Shown: one piece after another, positions 42,634 through 50,213 of the stretch
Layout of the letters: every line of letters starts with the position of its first letter
How positions within the stretch are numbered: the stretch's first letter is position 1
Origin: Bacteroidota bacterium
GTDB lineage: Bacteria; Bacteroidota; Bacteroidia; Cytophagales; Cytophagaceae
DNA length: 64,000 nt
Direction of reading: 5' to 3'
Assembly (NCBI GenBank): GCA_023392125.1
Contig: JAEVZS010000002.1
Location: 458,289 to 522,288, forward strand
Notes under the pieces: model-generated
Database searches by the model: none
Seen by the model: only the letters and a program-made list of their open reading frames with translations
Told to the model about the DNA's origin: nothing
Position numbers and translations under genes: made by a program

Positions 42634-44805
42634 TTAGTTCACAAAGCCCCGTTTTTTCATCAGGGCTTTGGTGCCTGGATCTCTGCCTCTGAAGGCTTTA
42701 TACGCTTTTTCAGGATCAACAGTATTGCCGGCAGAAAACACGTATTTTTTCAAACGTCCGGCCACCTCTTTATCATAAGGCCCCTCTCCTTCCATAAAGG
42801 CAGTATAAGCATCTGCAGTCAGCACATCCGACCAGAGATAGCTGTAATATCCTGCCGAATAGCTGTCGCCACTGAATATATGCGCAAACTGAGGAGTCCG
42901 GTGTCGCATCACCAGCTCTTTGGGCATACCAAGCTCGCGAAGAGTTTCTTTCTCGAAGGTATCCGGGTCTATATCTTGTTCACCGGCCAGATGTAGTTTC
43001 ATGTCCACAAGGCCGCTGGCAAGATATTCTGTCGTGGCAAATCCCTGATTAAAGGTAGATGCTTTGCGGATTCTGTCTACAAGTGTCTGAGGAATTGGTT
43101 CTCCTGTCTTATAATGTAAAGCAAAATTTTGCAATACTTCCGGTGTAGAAAGCCAGTGCTCCAGCAATTGTGAAGGAAATTCTACATAATCGCGAACCAC
43201 ACTGGTTCCGGAAAGTGTCGGATAGGTTACATCGGATGACAGGCCATGAAGAGCGTGCCCGAATTCATGGAAAAGTGTCGTTGCATCATCCCAGGAAATG
43301 AGAACAGGCTCCCCTTCTTTGCCTTTTACAAAGTTGGAATTGTTGGAAACAAGTGTGGTAACCTGCCCGTCCAGCTTGTGCTGATCCCTGTAGGCGGTCA
43401 TCCATGCTCCGGAACGTTTGCCCGGTCTGGCAAATGCATCAAAGTACCAGTAACCAACATGTGCGCCGGTACTTTTATTCAATACTTCCCAGACTCGTAC
43501 ATCCGGATAAAAGACCGGTACATTATCTACTTCCTTAAACTCAAAACCGAACAATTGTCCTGCTACCCAGAACATAGCATCACGCAGCTTGTCCAGCTGA
43601 AGATATTCTTTTACTTCATTCTGATCCAGATCATAACGTTCTTTGCGTACCTTTTCGGCATAGAATTTATAATCCCAGGGCTCAATAGTAATTTTCCGAC
43701 CCTCTTTGTTTGCCATAGACTGCATATCAGCTACTTCCTCCCGTACTCTGGCTACTGCGGGTTTCCACACATCTTCCATCAGCTTCATTGCTTTTTCCGG
43801 TGATTTTGCCATGGTGTTTTCCAGCCGCCAGTGGGCATGAGTTGCATACCCCAGCAGCCTGGCCCGGACGGCTCTCAGCTTAAGAATTTCCTGAATAATT
43901 TCGTTATTATCATTGGCATCACCGTTGTCACCCCTGTTTACAAACATTTTCCATGCTTTTTCCCGTAGGTCACGATTTTCTGAATATGTAAGGAAAGGAT
44001 CAATGGAAGACCGGGTATTGTAGATTAATCCCTGCCCGTCTTTTTTGCCTTTTTCTCTGGCAGCTTCCTGTGCAGCATCGCGAAGAGACTGCGGAAGTCC
44101 GGCAAAGTCTGTGTCTGTTTCCAGAAGCAGCGTCTGCTGGGATTCGTCAGCCAGCAGATTCTGAGAAAATCTGGTATAGAGTGAGGCAAGCTGACGATTA
44201 ATAGCGGCAACCTCCGTTTTGGAGGCAGAGTCCAGTCTGGCTCCTGCCCGTACAAAATTGGTATAATAGAGCCAGGTTAATCGCTGCTGCTCATCTGTTA
44301 GTTTGCTTTTGTCGGCAGAGCTGTATACCGCTTCTACTCTTTTAAAAAGAGCTTCGTTTTGCATAATCTGATCGGAAAATGCAGCGAGCTCCGGTTCCAT
44401 TGCTTGCTCTATTGCCTGAAAGGCCGAATCGCTTCTGTTGGAACTCCATACATAATATACTGCCAGTACTCTGTTCAACGTTTGTCCGGAACGCTCGAGC
44501 GCTGCAATGGTATTTTCGAAATCAGGGGCAGACGGATCTGCCGCAATCCGTTCAATTTCTGCCTGATTTTCGGACATGGCTGCTTCCAGGGCCGGTTGAA
44601 AATCATATACTTTTACTTTGTCAAAAGGCGGCAGACCGCCATGAGGGCCCTCCCACCTGGCAAGCAACGGATTATTTTTTATTTGTGCATCGGTTAACAT
44701 CTCGGTATTGGTATTCGGATTTTCATTTTGTATTCTCTGGTTGTTGCATGCTCCCAGAACAATACTTCCAAGAAGTACAGGGTATAGAATTTTTTGAAAA
44801 GACAT
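42634..44805 (-). CDS. dcp: M3-family metallopeptidase (peptidyl-dipeptidase Dcp-like), lipoprotein
   Basis: The 723-residue protein from the ATG at 44805 has a lipoprotein signal (LLGSIVLGAC). The M3 zinc site HEFGH is at about 513-517, within TTLFHEFGHALHGLSSDV, and other M3 blocks are NPLLARWEGPHGGLPPFDKV near the N-terminus, GYWYFDAFARPGKRSGAWM near 447 and FAHIFSGDSYSAGYYSYLW near 645. Peptidyl-dipeptidase Dcp releases C-terminal dipeptides; the size matches Dcp/OpdA. The lipid anchor places it in the periplasm or outer membrane. A longer frame starting at 44895 adds no family sequence. It forms its own transcript. Confidence 0.93.
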   Translation of the reverse strand: MSFQKILYPVLLGSIVLGACNNQRIQNENPNTNTEMLTDAQIKNNPLLARWEGPHGGLPPFDKVKVYDFQPALEAAMSENQAEIERIAADPSAPDFENTIAALERSGQTLNRVLAVYYVWSSNRSDSAFQAIEQAMEPELAAFSDQIMQNEALFKRVEAVYSSADKSKLTDEQQRLTWLYYTNFVRAGARLDSASKTEVAAINRQLASLYTRFSQNLLADESQQTLLLETDTDFAGLPQSLRDAAQEAAREKGKKDGQGLIYNTRSSIDPFLTYSENRDLREKAWKMFVNRGDNGDANDNNEIIQEILKLRAVRARLLGYATHAHWRLENTMAKSPEKAMKLMEDVWKPAVARVREEVADMQSMANKEGRKITIEPWDYKFYAEKVRKERYDLDQNEVKEYLQLDKLRDAMFWVAGQLFGFEFKEVDNVPVFYPDVRVWEVLNKSTGAHVGYWYFDAFARPGKRSGAWMTAYRDQHKLDGQVTTLVSNNSNFVKGKEGEPVLISWDDATTLFHEFGHALHGLSSDVTYPTLSGTSVVRDYVEFPSQLLEHWLSTPEVLQNFALHYKTGEPIPQTLVDRIRKASTFNQGFATTEYLASGLVDMKLHLAGEQDIDPDTFEKETLRELGMPKELVMRHRTPQFAHIFSGDSYSAGYYSYLWSDVLTADAYTAFMEGEGPYDKEVAGRLKKYVFSAGNTVDPEKAYKAFRGRDPGTKALMKKRGFVN

Positions 44806-45039
44806 GTTGATGATCGCTATTTTGAAAACAGAGAAATGACTTAGTATTGAAAAATTATTGGTAACAGACTGGTAAAACCATAAGTCAGGGAACAATGTTT
44901 CTCAATCGGAATGGCATAGCCAAAAATAATAATGAAATGACCGGCTGAGATTTTCTTCCCTGCGGATTCGGGAGGACCGAAATCGGAAAACAGTCTGACA
45001 AAGGGAGCTTTTTTAGTTCCCTTTGCCAGTGTTGTTTAA

Positions 45040-45558
45040 CTATAGATTATTACCAACGTTATCCGTAATATGACCAGTCTGGTAGAGCGTCGTTGCAACA
45101 ACAGCCACAATTCCCAGAATAACAGCAAGCACAACCAGCAGGGTTTTGTAGAATTTATTTTCTTTCTGCAGTTTGTGGCGCTTGAGAATGTTTTTGACTA
45201 CGTTGTCGGCTCTGTGAAAAGCGCTCTCATTTTTGATGATATAATCAAACGCTCCATGAGTAAGTGTATCGATCGCTATTTCGATTTTTTCCTGAGCGGT
45301 AAACATGACAACTTCAGCTTCAGGCTTTCTTTTCTTGATAGCCTTCAGTATATCCATTCCGTTTTTGGCGCTTTTATTTTCTGAGCTCAATGTGTAATCG
45401 AGAAAAATAATCTCCGGATTCTGGTCAAGATGTTGTAAACATTCTTCTCCTGTATGAAATACACTGACCGAATAATTTTCATTTTTGATCAGATAATCTT
45501 TTAGCAACTCGCATTGCATCTTATCATCATCCACAATAAAAATCTTCACTTGTTTCAT
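45040..45558 (-). CDS. Response regulator receiver protein with C-terminal membrane anchor
   Basis: From the ATG at 45558 the protein has 172 residues. Residues 1-125 are a REC domain with VDDDKMQ near 9 (acidic pair), phospho-acceptor Asp in IIFLDYTLS (about 54), VMFTAQEK (Thr switch) and FDYIIKNES (conserved Lys about 109). After a basic linker (ILKRHKLQKENKFYK) a hydrophobic segment LLVVLAVILGIVAVVATTL spans the membrane, then a short polar tail. There is no output domain. It follows the hybrid kinase gene by 16 bp and is its likely partner. A membrane-tethered receiver is unusual. A GTG at 45564 is an alternative start. Confidence 0.85.
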   Translation of the reverse strand: MKQVKIFIVDDDKMQCELLKDYLIKNENYSVSVFHTGEECLQHLDQNPEIIFLDYTLSSENKSAKNGMDILKAIKKRKPEAEVVMFTAQEKIEIAIDTLTHGAFDYIIKNESAFHRADNVVKNILKRHKLQKENKFYKTLLVVLAVILGIVAVVATTLYQTGHITDNVGNNL

Positions 45559-45574
45559 AGTCACCTTGGTTAGA

Positions 45575-47821
45575 TTAAATAAGTATTGTTTGTTTTTCGG
45601 ATTCGAGCTCTTTACAGGCTCTTACCAGAATATTTTCAAAAGTAATAATAAGATCCGGTATTGCATCCAGATTTGTCTGCTCTCCTGAATTAATTTCGAT
45701 CTTTCTGATTAATTCTCCGCCCTCCTTTATACCCATATAGTTGATACGGGGTTTCATTGAGTGTGCTACAACGCGGGTTTCCGGCCAGTTTTGTCCGGCA
45801 GCAAGTATTTTCAGACGGTTCCAGTCATCAGGCACCGAGTCAAGAAACATATCAATGTATTTAAGCATCTGGGCAGAGTTACCGGCAGTCATGCTTTTCA
45901 GAAAAGTCAGATCAGTCACTTTTGATATGTCGGTGACTATCCGGGTATTTTGCATAGCTGTTTGCGGATTATGATTGTGATTGTCCGGTTCTGTCTCTGT
46001 CTGCTTATCTTTTTCCTTGTTCAGCAGAGAAGAAATCTTGATCAGTAAAATATCGGCATCGATCGGTTTGGACACAAAGCCGGTCATTCCGGAATTAAAG
46101 CATTCGTCAATTTCCGGTTTTGTGGCGCTGGCTGTCATGGCGAGAACAGGAATGCCGGCATAGCCCAGTTCTGCATGTGCACGAATGTGGCGGGTGGTTT
46201 CATAACCATTCATCTCGGGCATTTGTACATCCATCAGGATAATATCATAATCTTTTTTCTGCGCCAGCTTCTCTATGGCTATACGACCGTTTTCCGCGAT
46301 ATCAATCGTCAGATTTTTAATGAGTGATTTCAATGTATCTACAGCTACTACCTGGTTAAACTCATTATCTTCAACCAGCAATATTTTGATGCCATGCAGC
46401 TCCTGAGGGCTGTGCCGGGTTGTACGTTCTTTACGAAGAGGTTTTTCGTGCCCCTCTTTATACCATATGCAGAACGAAAAGACAGAGCCTTTGCCCGGCT
46501 CACTTTCCACCCGGATTTTTCCGCCCTGAAGCTCGACAATCTTTTTGGAAATACTCAGACCGAGACCGGTGCCACCGAATTTTCTGCTGGTATCGCTTGC
46601 TGCCTGAACAAAGTCTTCAAATATGGTCGCTAATTTGTCCTGCGGAATACCGATCCCGCTGTCTTCAACAGCAAATTCGATTAATAAGGCATCTTCTTTT
46701 CGTTCCAGCAGCCGGCAGACAATATTGATATAACCTTTAGAAGTAAATTTTACGGAGTTGCCAATCAGGTTTACAAGAACCTGGTTCAGTTTTCCCGGAT
46801 CTCCGATAATTGCATCCGGCAGATTTTCGTCGATAATAGGATTAAGCTTTATCTGTTTTTCGTCCGCTTTTATTTTAAATGTATTGTACAGTCCGTAGAT
46901 AATGTCTGATAAATCGAAATTGACTTCTTCAAACTCGATTTTTCCGGCAGTGATTTTTGAAAAATCAAGGATTTCGTTGATGATCACCATCAGGTTGTCT
47001 GAGGCCTGCTTGATTGCTTTCAGATAGCTTGTCTGTCTCGGTTCGAGAGGTGTATTTAAAATAAGATTGGTCATGCCGATAATGGCATTCATGGGCGTCC
47101 GTATTTCATGGCTCATATTGGCCAGAAACTGTTTTTCCTTATTTTTTGCATTTTGTGCAACCTCAATGGCTTTGCTCAGTTCTTCCTCAGTTTTTATTCG
47201 TATGCCGATATCTCTGTTCAGCAGAAAAAAAGCAGCAATCAGAAAAGAAAGCCCCATTATGTTACCGGCAATAATAAATATCATGGCATTGCCGGCATTA
47301 AGACTGGCAATTTTAGAGGAAATACCTTTAATTCTGTTTTCATCATTTTCGATCTGACTTATCAGATGACGGATTCTGCGAAGAGCCTTTTTGCTTTCTC
47401 CCGTCCGGATGATTTGTATCGCTGCTTTTTGTCCATCCTGTTTGTACGTTTGAAGCAGTTGCCGGTCCTGATCCAGGTACTGATTCAGCTGTTCTTTTAA
47501 TTGCCTGGTTTTATCACCGGCTACCAGGGTATTGCTGGTTATTGCTTCTACCGGAGCTGCGATCGCACTGCCGGCATTTTCGTACGAGCGGAGATAAGCA
47601 GAGTCGCCTGTGATTATAAAGCCAAAGAGGCCCGACTCCAGATCTTTCAGATTGGTATTTATATTTTCAAGATCAGACAGAAACGTCCGGGTCTGATTTT
47701 CAATTTCACTGATGTTTCGAAACCTGTTGAGGCTGTAATAGGAGATAATTCCTACGGCCAGCAATAAGGTAACCGCTATACAAAAGCCAAAACTTATATT
47801 GGCATTCAGATTCCACTTCAT
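45575..47821 (-). CDS. Hybrid histidine kinase: CHASE3 - HisKA - HATPase - REC - HPt
   Basis: From the ATG at 47821 the protein has 748 residues. TM1 (about 9-29) and TM2 (about 178-201) flank a periplasmic CHASE3-type helical sensor. The H-box FLANMSHEIRTPMNAIIG has His238; the ATPase domain has LVNLIGNSVKF, VEDSGIGI and GGTGLGLSI. A receiver follows (ILLVEDNEFN, DIILMDVQMPEMNGYE, FVSKP), then an HPt-like domain near the C-terminus (VVAHSMKPRINYMG, His in AHS). It can thus relay phosphate internally and outward, plausibly to the membrane-anchored receiver encoded 16 bp downstream. The signal is unknown; a divergent lytic transglycosylase gene hints at envelope sensing. Confidence 0.93.
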   Translation of the reverse strand: MKWNLNANISFGFCIAVTLLLAVGIISYYSLNRFRNISEIENQTRTFLSDLENINTNLKDLESGLFGFIITGDSAYLRSYENAGSAIAAPVEAITSNTLVAGDKTRQLKEQLNQYLDQDRQLLQTYKQDGQKAAIQIIRTGESKKALRRIRHLISQIENDENRIKGISSKIASLNAGNAMIFIIAGNIMGLSFLIAAFFLLNRDIGIRIKTEEELSKAIEVAQNAKNKEKQFLANMSHEIRTPMNAIIGMTNLILNTPLEPRQTSYLKAIKQASDNLMVIINEILDFSKITAGKIEFEEVNFDLSDIIYGLYNTFKIKADEKQIKLNPIIDENLPDAIIGDPGKLNQVLVNLIGNSVKFTSKGYINIVCRLLERKEDALLIEFAVEDSGIGIPQDKLATIFEDFVQAASDTSRKFGGTGLGLSISKKIVELQGGKIRVESEPGKGSVFSFCIWYKEGHEKPLRKERTTRHSPQELHGIKILLVEDNEFNQVVAVDTLKSLIKNLTIDIAENGRIAIEKLAQKKDYDIILMDVQMPEMNGYETTRHIRAHAELGYAGIPVLAMTASATKPEIDECFNSGMTGFVSKPIDADILLIKISSLLNKEKDKQTETEPDNHNHNPQTAMQNTRIVTDISKVTDLTFLKSMTAGNSAQMLKYIDMFLDSVPDDWNRLKILAAGQNWPETRVVAHSMKPRINYMGIKEGGELIRKIEINSGEQTNLDAIPDLIITFENILVRACKELESEKQTILI

Positions 47822-48032
47822 ATATATTGAGCTTTTTGCCCGGTAAGGTCTGTACCCCACCTGATTTTAATAAATTAAAAATACATAAAATTTAGTTAGT
47901 AATTGTATCGTAGCTTTATGGTATTTTAAAAACTTATTGTAAGCAAAATTCGTTGTTCCTGTGTTTGAAATGACTTGGATATTAGTTGATTTTAAACCAG
48001 CAAAGAACTATACTTAGGATTATATTGATTAT

Positions 48033-49007
48033 ATGAATATCAGAATGCACTTTTTCCTTTTTGTGGTGTGTACAGGGCTGTTATTTGCCTGCAATCCTGA
48101 TCCGGTATATCAGGCCAGAGCCAATGATAATGAAAGAGAAGCTCTTACTCAAAGCAGCCCGGTAAATCAGGCACAGCGGATAAACTCTGTCTATATACCC
48201 GATGTGGTGACCTTTGCCGGGGATACTATTCCTATTGACAGACCGGATGTACGCGAGGCTCTTGAGCATGAGCTGGTCGTAAACACATTCCGTCATTCAC
48301 AAACATCTTTAACCATCAAGAAAATAGAGCGCTGGCGCAGTTTTGTGTCGGATATTCTGAGAGAGGTCTCTGTGCCGGAAGATTTTATATACCTGGCTGT
48401 CATAGAAAGCGAGTTTGACAACAATGCAGTATCCTTTGCCGGCGCTATGGGCATGTGGCAGATTATGGAAAAAACAGCCAAAGACTATCAGCTTGAAGTA
48501 AGCCGTGATGTCGATATGCGCAGAGATCCCAAGCAGGCTACCTTGGCTGCAGCCCGTTTTCTGAAATGGGCTAACAGTAGTCTGAACAACTGGATACTGA
48601 CCGCAGCAGCCTACAATGTGGGGGTGAAAGGTATGAAAGACCGCCTTGAAAAACAGAAGGTAGATTCTTTCTTTGATCTGCATCTGAATACAGAAACAGC
48701 CCGGTATGTTTACAGAATTCTGGCATTAAAGCTGATCCTCGAAAACCCGGAGGCTTATGGTTATTATATTGCCGATCAGGAAAAATACAGTCCCTATGTT
48801 TTTGAAGTGCTGACTGTCGATAAGGATATTGATAATCTGGTAGATTTTGCCCGGTTGCATCATACTACCTATAAGGAGCTCAGGCGACTAAATCCGTGGT
48901 TTAATAATACAACGAATTTTAAACTGCAGATAGCAAAAAATCAGAAATACGAAATAAGAATACCTCACAAAGAGGCAAAGCTGGCAGTAAAAAACCCGGA
49001 GAATTAA
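48033..49007 (+). CDS. MltD-like lytic transglycosylase lipoprotein with LysM-like tail
   Basis: The 324-residue protein has a lipoprotein signal (VCTGLLFAC) and an SLT/GEWL-type domain about 90-230. Catalytic Glu lies in YLAVIESEFDNNAVS, and the usual GAMGMWQIM and LTAAAYNVGVKGMKDRL motifs follow. The C-terminus (VLTVDKDIDNLVDFARLHHTTYKELRRLNPW) resembles a LysM peptidoglycan-binding domain. It cleaves peptidoglycan glycan strands with 1,6-anhydro formation, from the outer membrane inner face. It is divergent from the hybrid kinase gene (211 bp apart), and its stop sits within the terminator stem. Confidence 0.92.
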   Translation: MNIRMHFFLFVVCTGLLFACNPDPVYQARANDNEREALTQSSPVNQAQRINSVYIPDVVTFAGDTIPIDRPDVREALEHELVVNTFRHSQTSLTIKKIERWRSFVSDILREVSVPEDFIYLAVIESEFDNNAVSFAGAMGMWQIMEKTAKDYQLEVSRDVDMRRDPKQATLAAARFLKWANSSLNNWILTAAAYNVGVKGMKDRLEKQKVDSFFDLHLNTETARYVYRILALKLILENPEAYGYYIADQEKYSPYVFEVLTVDKDIDNLVDFARLHHTTYKELRRLNPWFNNTTNFKLQIAKNQKYEIRIPHKEAKLAVKNPEN

Positions 49008-49026
49008 GCTTTCCCCGGGTTTTTCT
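48990..49026. terminator. Terminator overlapping the transglycosylase stop codon
   Basis: AAAAACCCGG at 48990-48999 pairs with CCGGGTTTTT at 49015-49024; the stop TAA (49005-49007) is in the loop. A- and T-runs on both sides allow use by the convergent small lipoprotein gene too. Confidence 0.85.
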
Positions 49027-49027
49027 T

Positions 49028-49249
49028 TTATTTATCTTTTTCTTTCTTTGTTTCTTTTTCTACGTCATCTTTTGCGTCTTTGCCGGCATCTTTCACATCA
49101 TCATACATGTTTTCTCCGGCATCTTTTATATCCTTGCCGGCATCTTTAATTTCGTCTCTCGCATCGTTCATCTGGTCAGAGGTTTTCTTATTATCTTCAC
49201 AGCTGAAAAAACAGGCGGCTATAACCAGGAGATAAAAAAACTTTTTCAT
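49028..49249 (-). CDS. Small lipoprotein with KDAG repeats (73 aa)
   Basis: From the ATG at 49249: signal MKKFFYLLVIAACFFSC, giving a lipoprotein with Cys17 (alternative ATG at 49261). The mature part is very charged and helical, built on degenerate 7- or 11-residue units containing K-D-A-G (DEIKDAGKDIKDAG, DDVKDAGKDAKDD), ending in a Lys/Glu-rich tail. This resembles entericidin-like or LEA/apolipoprotein-like amphipathic repeats. It may shield or bind the envelope, but nothing specific is known. It is divergent from the YceI gene across 167 bp holding a 19-bp tandem repeat. Confidence 0.75.
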   Translation of the reverse strand: MKKFFYLLVIAACFFSCEDNKKTSDQMNDARDEIKDAGKDIKDAGENMYDDVKDAGKDAKDDVEKETKKEKDK

Positions 49250-49295
49250 ATAAATATTCATTAGGAGTTAAATATTTGTCTTTAACATCGCTTCG

Positions 49296-49333
49296 CTGAA
49301 ATTGTTTATTCAAACTGAAATTGTTTGTTCAAA
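49296..49333. repeat. 19-bp tandem direct repeat in the lipoprotein/YceI divergent region
   Basis: CTGAAATTGTTTATTCAAA at 49296-49314 is followed at once by CTGAAATTGTTTGTTCAAA, one mismatch. The second unit plus its right flank includes the near-palindrome TTTGTTCAAACAAA. It lies between two divergent envelope-protein genes, so it may be an operator. Confidence 0.75.
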
Positions 49334-49416
49334 CAAATAAAAAAGTGTTTTTTATACCAATAGAGCCTTTTTTTTGTTAAAATTGTTCCAGTCAAAATCA
49401 TTATCAGTTTTCAACA

Positions 49417-50070
49417 ATGAAAAGAAACGTTATTTTTATTTCACTTGCAATTACTGCATTTACCTGTTTTTATGCATGTAATCCATCAGAAAAGAAAGCA
49501 GAAGAAACTCAGACGGAAGCTACTTCCGGAGAAGGTATTGAAGATGCTGTAGTATATGCAGTTGATCCGGCTCAGAGTGAGCTGAAGTGGAAAGGTTCGA
49601 AAGTAACCGGAGAACACTTTGGTACAATCAATATTCAGGAAGGATCTCTTGCTGTTAAAGACGAAGCGTTGGTTGGCGGAGAGATTAAAATAGATATGAA
49701 CAGCATCGTTGTGCTTGATATCGAAGATTCTACCTACAACGCAAATCTGGTAGGTCACCTGAAGAGCGAAGATTTCTTCAATGTGGCGAATCATGCAGCT
49801 TCCACATTGGAAATTGTTGATATCAAAGCCAGTGAGGGCGCTTCCCAGACTGTGACAGCGAAGCTTACCATCAAAGGAATCACCAATGAAGTATCTTTCC
49901 CTGCTGACGTAATTATCACTGAGGATAAAGTTACTGCCAAAGGAACTGCTACATTTGACCGCACCCTATGGGAAATCAGATATGGTTCCGGAAAGTTCTT
50001 CGAAGGACTTGGCGATAAAATGATCCATGATCAGTTCCAGTTAGAGTTCAATATCGAAGCTGTAAAGTAA
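49417..50070 (+). CDS. YceI-family lipocalin-like lipoprotein
   Basis: The 217-residue protein has a lipoprotein signal (LAITAFTCFYAC), an acidic Glu/Thr linker (EKKAEETQTEATSG), then a YceI domain: YAVDPAQSELKWKGSKVTG, EHFGTINIQEGSLAVKDE, SEDFFNVANHAASTLEIV, ADVIITEDKVTAKGTATFDRT and DKMIHDQFQLEFNIEAVK. The fold is an eight-strand barrel that binds isoprenoid-like lipids in known members. Anchored in the envelope, it may carry lipids or respond to stress; the actual ligand is unknown. A strong terminator follows. Confidence 0.92.
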   Translation: MKRNVIFISLAITAFTCFYACNPSEKKAEETQTEATSGEGIEDAVVYAVDPAQSELKWKGSKVTGEHFGTINIQEGSLAVKDEALVGGEIKIDMNSIVVLDIEDSTYNANLVGHLKSEDFFNVANHAASTLEIVDIKASEGASQTVTAKLTIKGITNEVSFPADVIITEDKVTAKGTATFDRTLWEIRYGSGKFFEGLGDKMIHDQFQLEFNIEAVK

Positions 50071-50096
50071 TTGTAAAGAGTCAGTCCGGCTCCATC

Positions 50097-50131
50097 AAAA
50101 AGCCTGAACTTCTCAGAAGTTCAGGCTTTTT
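50097..50131 (+). terminator. Terminator after the YceI gene
   Basis: AGCCTGAACTTCT at 50101-50113 pairs with AGAAGTTCAGGCT at 50115-50127, flanked by A- and T-runs. Confidence 0.92.
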
Positions 50132-50176
50132 ATTTGCTATCCCGGATTCCGGTCAAGCCTTGCCGGTTAATTTTAC

Positions 50177-50184
50177 TATTTTTG
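50177..50184 (+). promoter_or_regulatory. Candidate -7 element of hrpB
   Basis: TATTTTTG matches TAnnTTTG 30 bp before the TTG start; a TTG at 50160-50162 lies only 14 bp upstream, closer than usual. Confidence 0.4.
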
Positions 50185-50213
50185 CAGATTAATTCACCTC
50201 AACACATTTTATT

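Noticed and set aside
44999..45026. Hairpin AAAGGGA/TCCCTTT downstream of the receiver gene as a terminator
   Set aside because: It lies past the stop on the minus strand but lacks a following T-run there; termination is not supported.
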